Assembly: GCF_000002425.4 (NCBI RefSeq)
Contig: NC_037267.1
Coordinates: 7,143,396-7,207,395 of the forward strand
DNA length: 64,000 bases
DNA from: Physcomitrium patens
Lineage: Eukaryota > Streptophyta > Bryopsida > Funariales > Funariaceae
Direction of reading: 5' to 3'
Positions 63,139 through 64,000 of this stretch are shown piece after piece. Made by a program: the position numbers and the translations under genes. The first letter of the stretch is position 1. Each line of letters opens with the position of its first letter. The notes beneath the pieces are model-generated. The model had not been told where the DNA came from. It saw nothing but the letters and a program-made list of their open reading frames with translations, and ran no database searches.

Positions 63139-63527
63139 ATGGCGTATTATTCGTATTCTCCTGATCTCATGAAGCGTCTCAAGGAGGAGTGAGTGGCGCT
63201 TTCTTTCCTTTCCTTGACGTGTCTCCGTGTTTATTGTTTTCTTGGTTTTGTTGTTGTTTGTGATCATAACGTGAATACGGTGGGGTATGCAGGTTTGTTA
63301 GTAATTTGGAGGGTACCACGATGCGGGAGATCGCCGCCATGTCTGCATTGTTTCCGGTAGGTCTTTTTTTACCCCAGTTCATGAATCGAGTATGGCAATA
63401 CAGCGCTTGGTTATCCTTTTCTGTGCCTGAACCAGCTCTCAAATATTCATTGAGGTGGTCGGAGTTATCGCTGCTTGATATGATTGAGATTAATTTTCTG
63501 CCATAGTATATGGCTAGTTCGTGCATT
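63139..63527 (+). pseudogene. Truncated PIG-W 5' copy (exons 1-2)
   Basis: Exon 1 (63139-63188) and exon 2 (63293-63356) are identical to PIG-W and keep good GTGAG and GTAGG donor sites. The arm ends at 63527 inside intron 2, so the other 14 exons are missing. The promoter copy lies upstream in the arm. Transcription could run into unique DNA beyond 63527, but the product would lack nearly all membrane segments. Confidence 0.92.
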
Positions 63528-64000
63528 TCGTGCATAGAATGCTTTTTCGTCTTTTGAGTGGTTTATTTGCAACCGCTGTGGTTTTTGAAATTCTTAGGTA
63601 TGACCTTTTTGTTGACTAATTTCATTGATTAAAACTGAAGTTACTGTTGGAATAGTTTTTGTCATTTGTTTTGTTGTTTTTTCATTTTATAATATTTTTT
63701 GTGGCTAAGTTAAGGTATATTTCTTTATTGAAGTATATGTATATATATTTTTTTATATATGTGTTTTCTTATTTTATTATTGTAGTGTTATTGAGGTATT
63801 GTCTGTAATTTATCTCTCTTTCTTTGTAACGCTATGTATTTTATTCTCATTAGGTTATTAGTTTGCTGTATTTTTTATTTTAATTTTTGTAGAATTTATT
63901 TATTAATTCATAAAACTGTTGTGTAGAGAAATTACGCAATGAGGTGCTAGTAAATTTTTTTGTTGAACTAATTTGTGTTGACTTTTCTAATACACTTTTT
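63528..64000. other. T-rich unique sequence beyond the palindrome
   Basis: AT/T-rich, with no homology to PIG-W intron 2 or later exons and no gene recognised. Confidence 0.6.

Larger units (their letters stand above)
55875..63527 (-). repeat. Right arm of the inverted duplication
   Basis: 7653 bp, the reverse complement of the left arm without the chromovirus. The empty insertion site, with one CAATG target, lies at about 60390-60394. The outer end breaks within the copied PIG-W intron 2, where a 9-bp sequence (TTCGTGCAT) is tandemly repeated across the boundary at 63518-63535. Confidence 0.97.

Noticed and set aside
40625..63527. Interpretation as a plastid or mitochondrial inverted repeat
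   Set aside because: No organelle genes are present. The arms hold nuclear-type tRNA genes, spliceosomal introns, a chromovirus and LINE debris.
40625..63527. Interpretation as a giant TIR DNA transposon
   Set aside because: No transposase is visible in the spacer or arms, no target-site duplication flanks 40625/63527, and the left end lies inside a working gene's intron.

Overview
The window is nuclear DNA from a land plant. The genes are intron-rich (6-16 coding exons with short GT-AG introns), intergenic DNA is AT-rich, and the repeats include a chromodomain Ty3/gypsy retrotransposon and LINE debris. Gene types such as plant katanin p60, plant SCYL2 and a plastid-targeted rRNA methyltransferase fit a plant. 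The compact genes look more like a bryophyte (perhaps a moss) than a seed plant, but that is a weak inference.

Layout. 1-7.4 kb is AT-rich repeat debris: a decayed solo LTR, a ~180-bp degenerate tandem array and a possible gene relic. 7.6-41.0 kb is gene-rich. It holds a SCYL2-like pseudokinase gene (minus, with two apparent frameshifts), an ADP-ribose/CDP-alcohol diphosphatase-like metallophosphatase (plus, no intron in its CDS), an unrecognised 1061-residue protein (minus, 9 exons), katanin p60 (plus, 8 exons), an RlmL/RlmK-type THUMP methyltransferase (plus, 6 exons), a DUF2358-like plastid protein (plus, 5 exons) and the GPI-inositol acyltransferase PIG-W/GWT1 (minus, 16 exons). I rebuilt exon structures by hand from splice signals, homology and reading-frame closure. 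Every gene except SCYL2 closes in frame.

40.6-63.5 kb is a huge inverted duplication. Arms of ~7.65 kb (40625-54638 and 55875-63527) flank a 1236-bp spacer. By eye the arms are almost identical. Each carries the promoter and first two exons of PIG-W, a tRNA-Cys(GCA), a 72-bp tandem duplication, a LINE reverse-transcriptase relic, a tRNA-Ser(UGA) and a gypsy integrase relic. The left arm alone carries a 6358-bp chromovirus (43761-50118) with a 5-bp target duplication; the right arm keeps the empty site. The spacer is mostly the 3' end plus LTR of an older relative of the same retrotransposon family.

Main points of interest: the palindrome and its one-sided differences, which cluster beside the retrotransposon; a 23-bp arm-specific patch resembling the LTR end; and two neighbouring, functionally unrelated plastid-protein genes that share the same two transit-peptide exons. 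The genes do not form one pathway.
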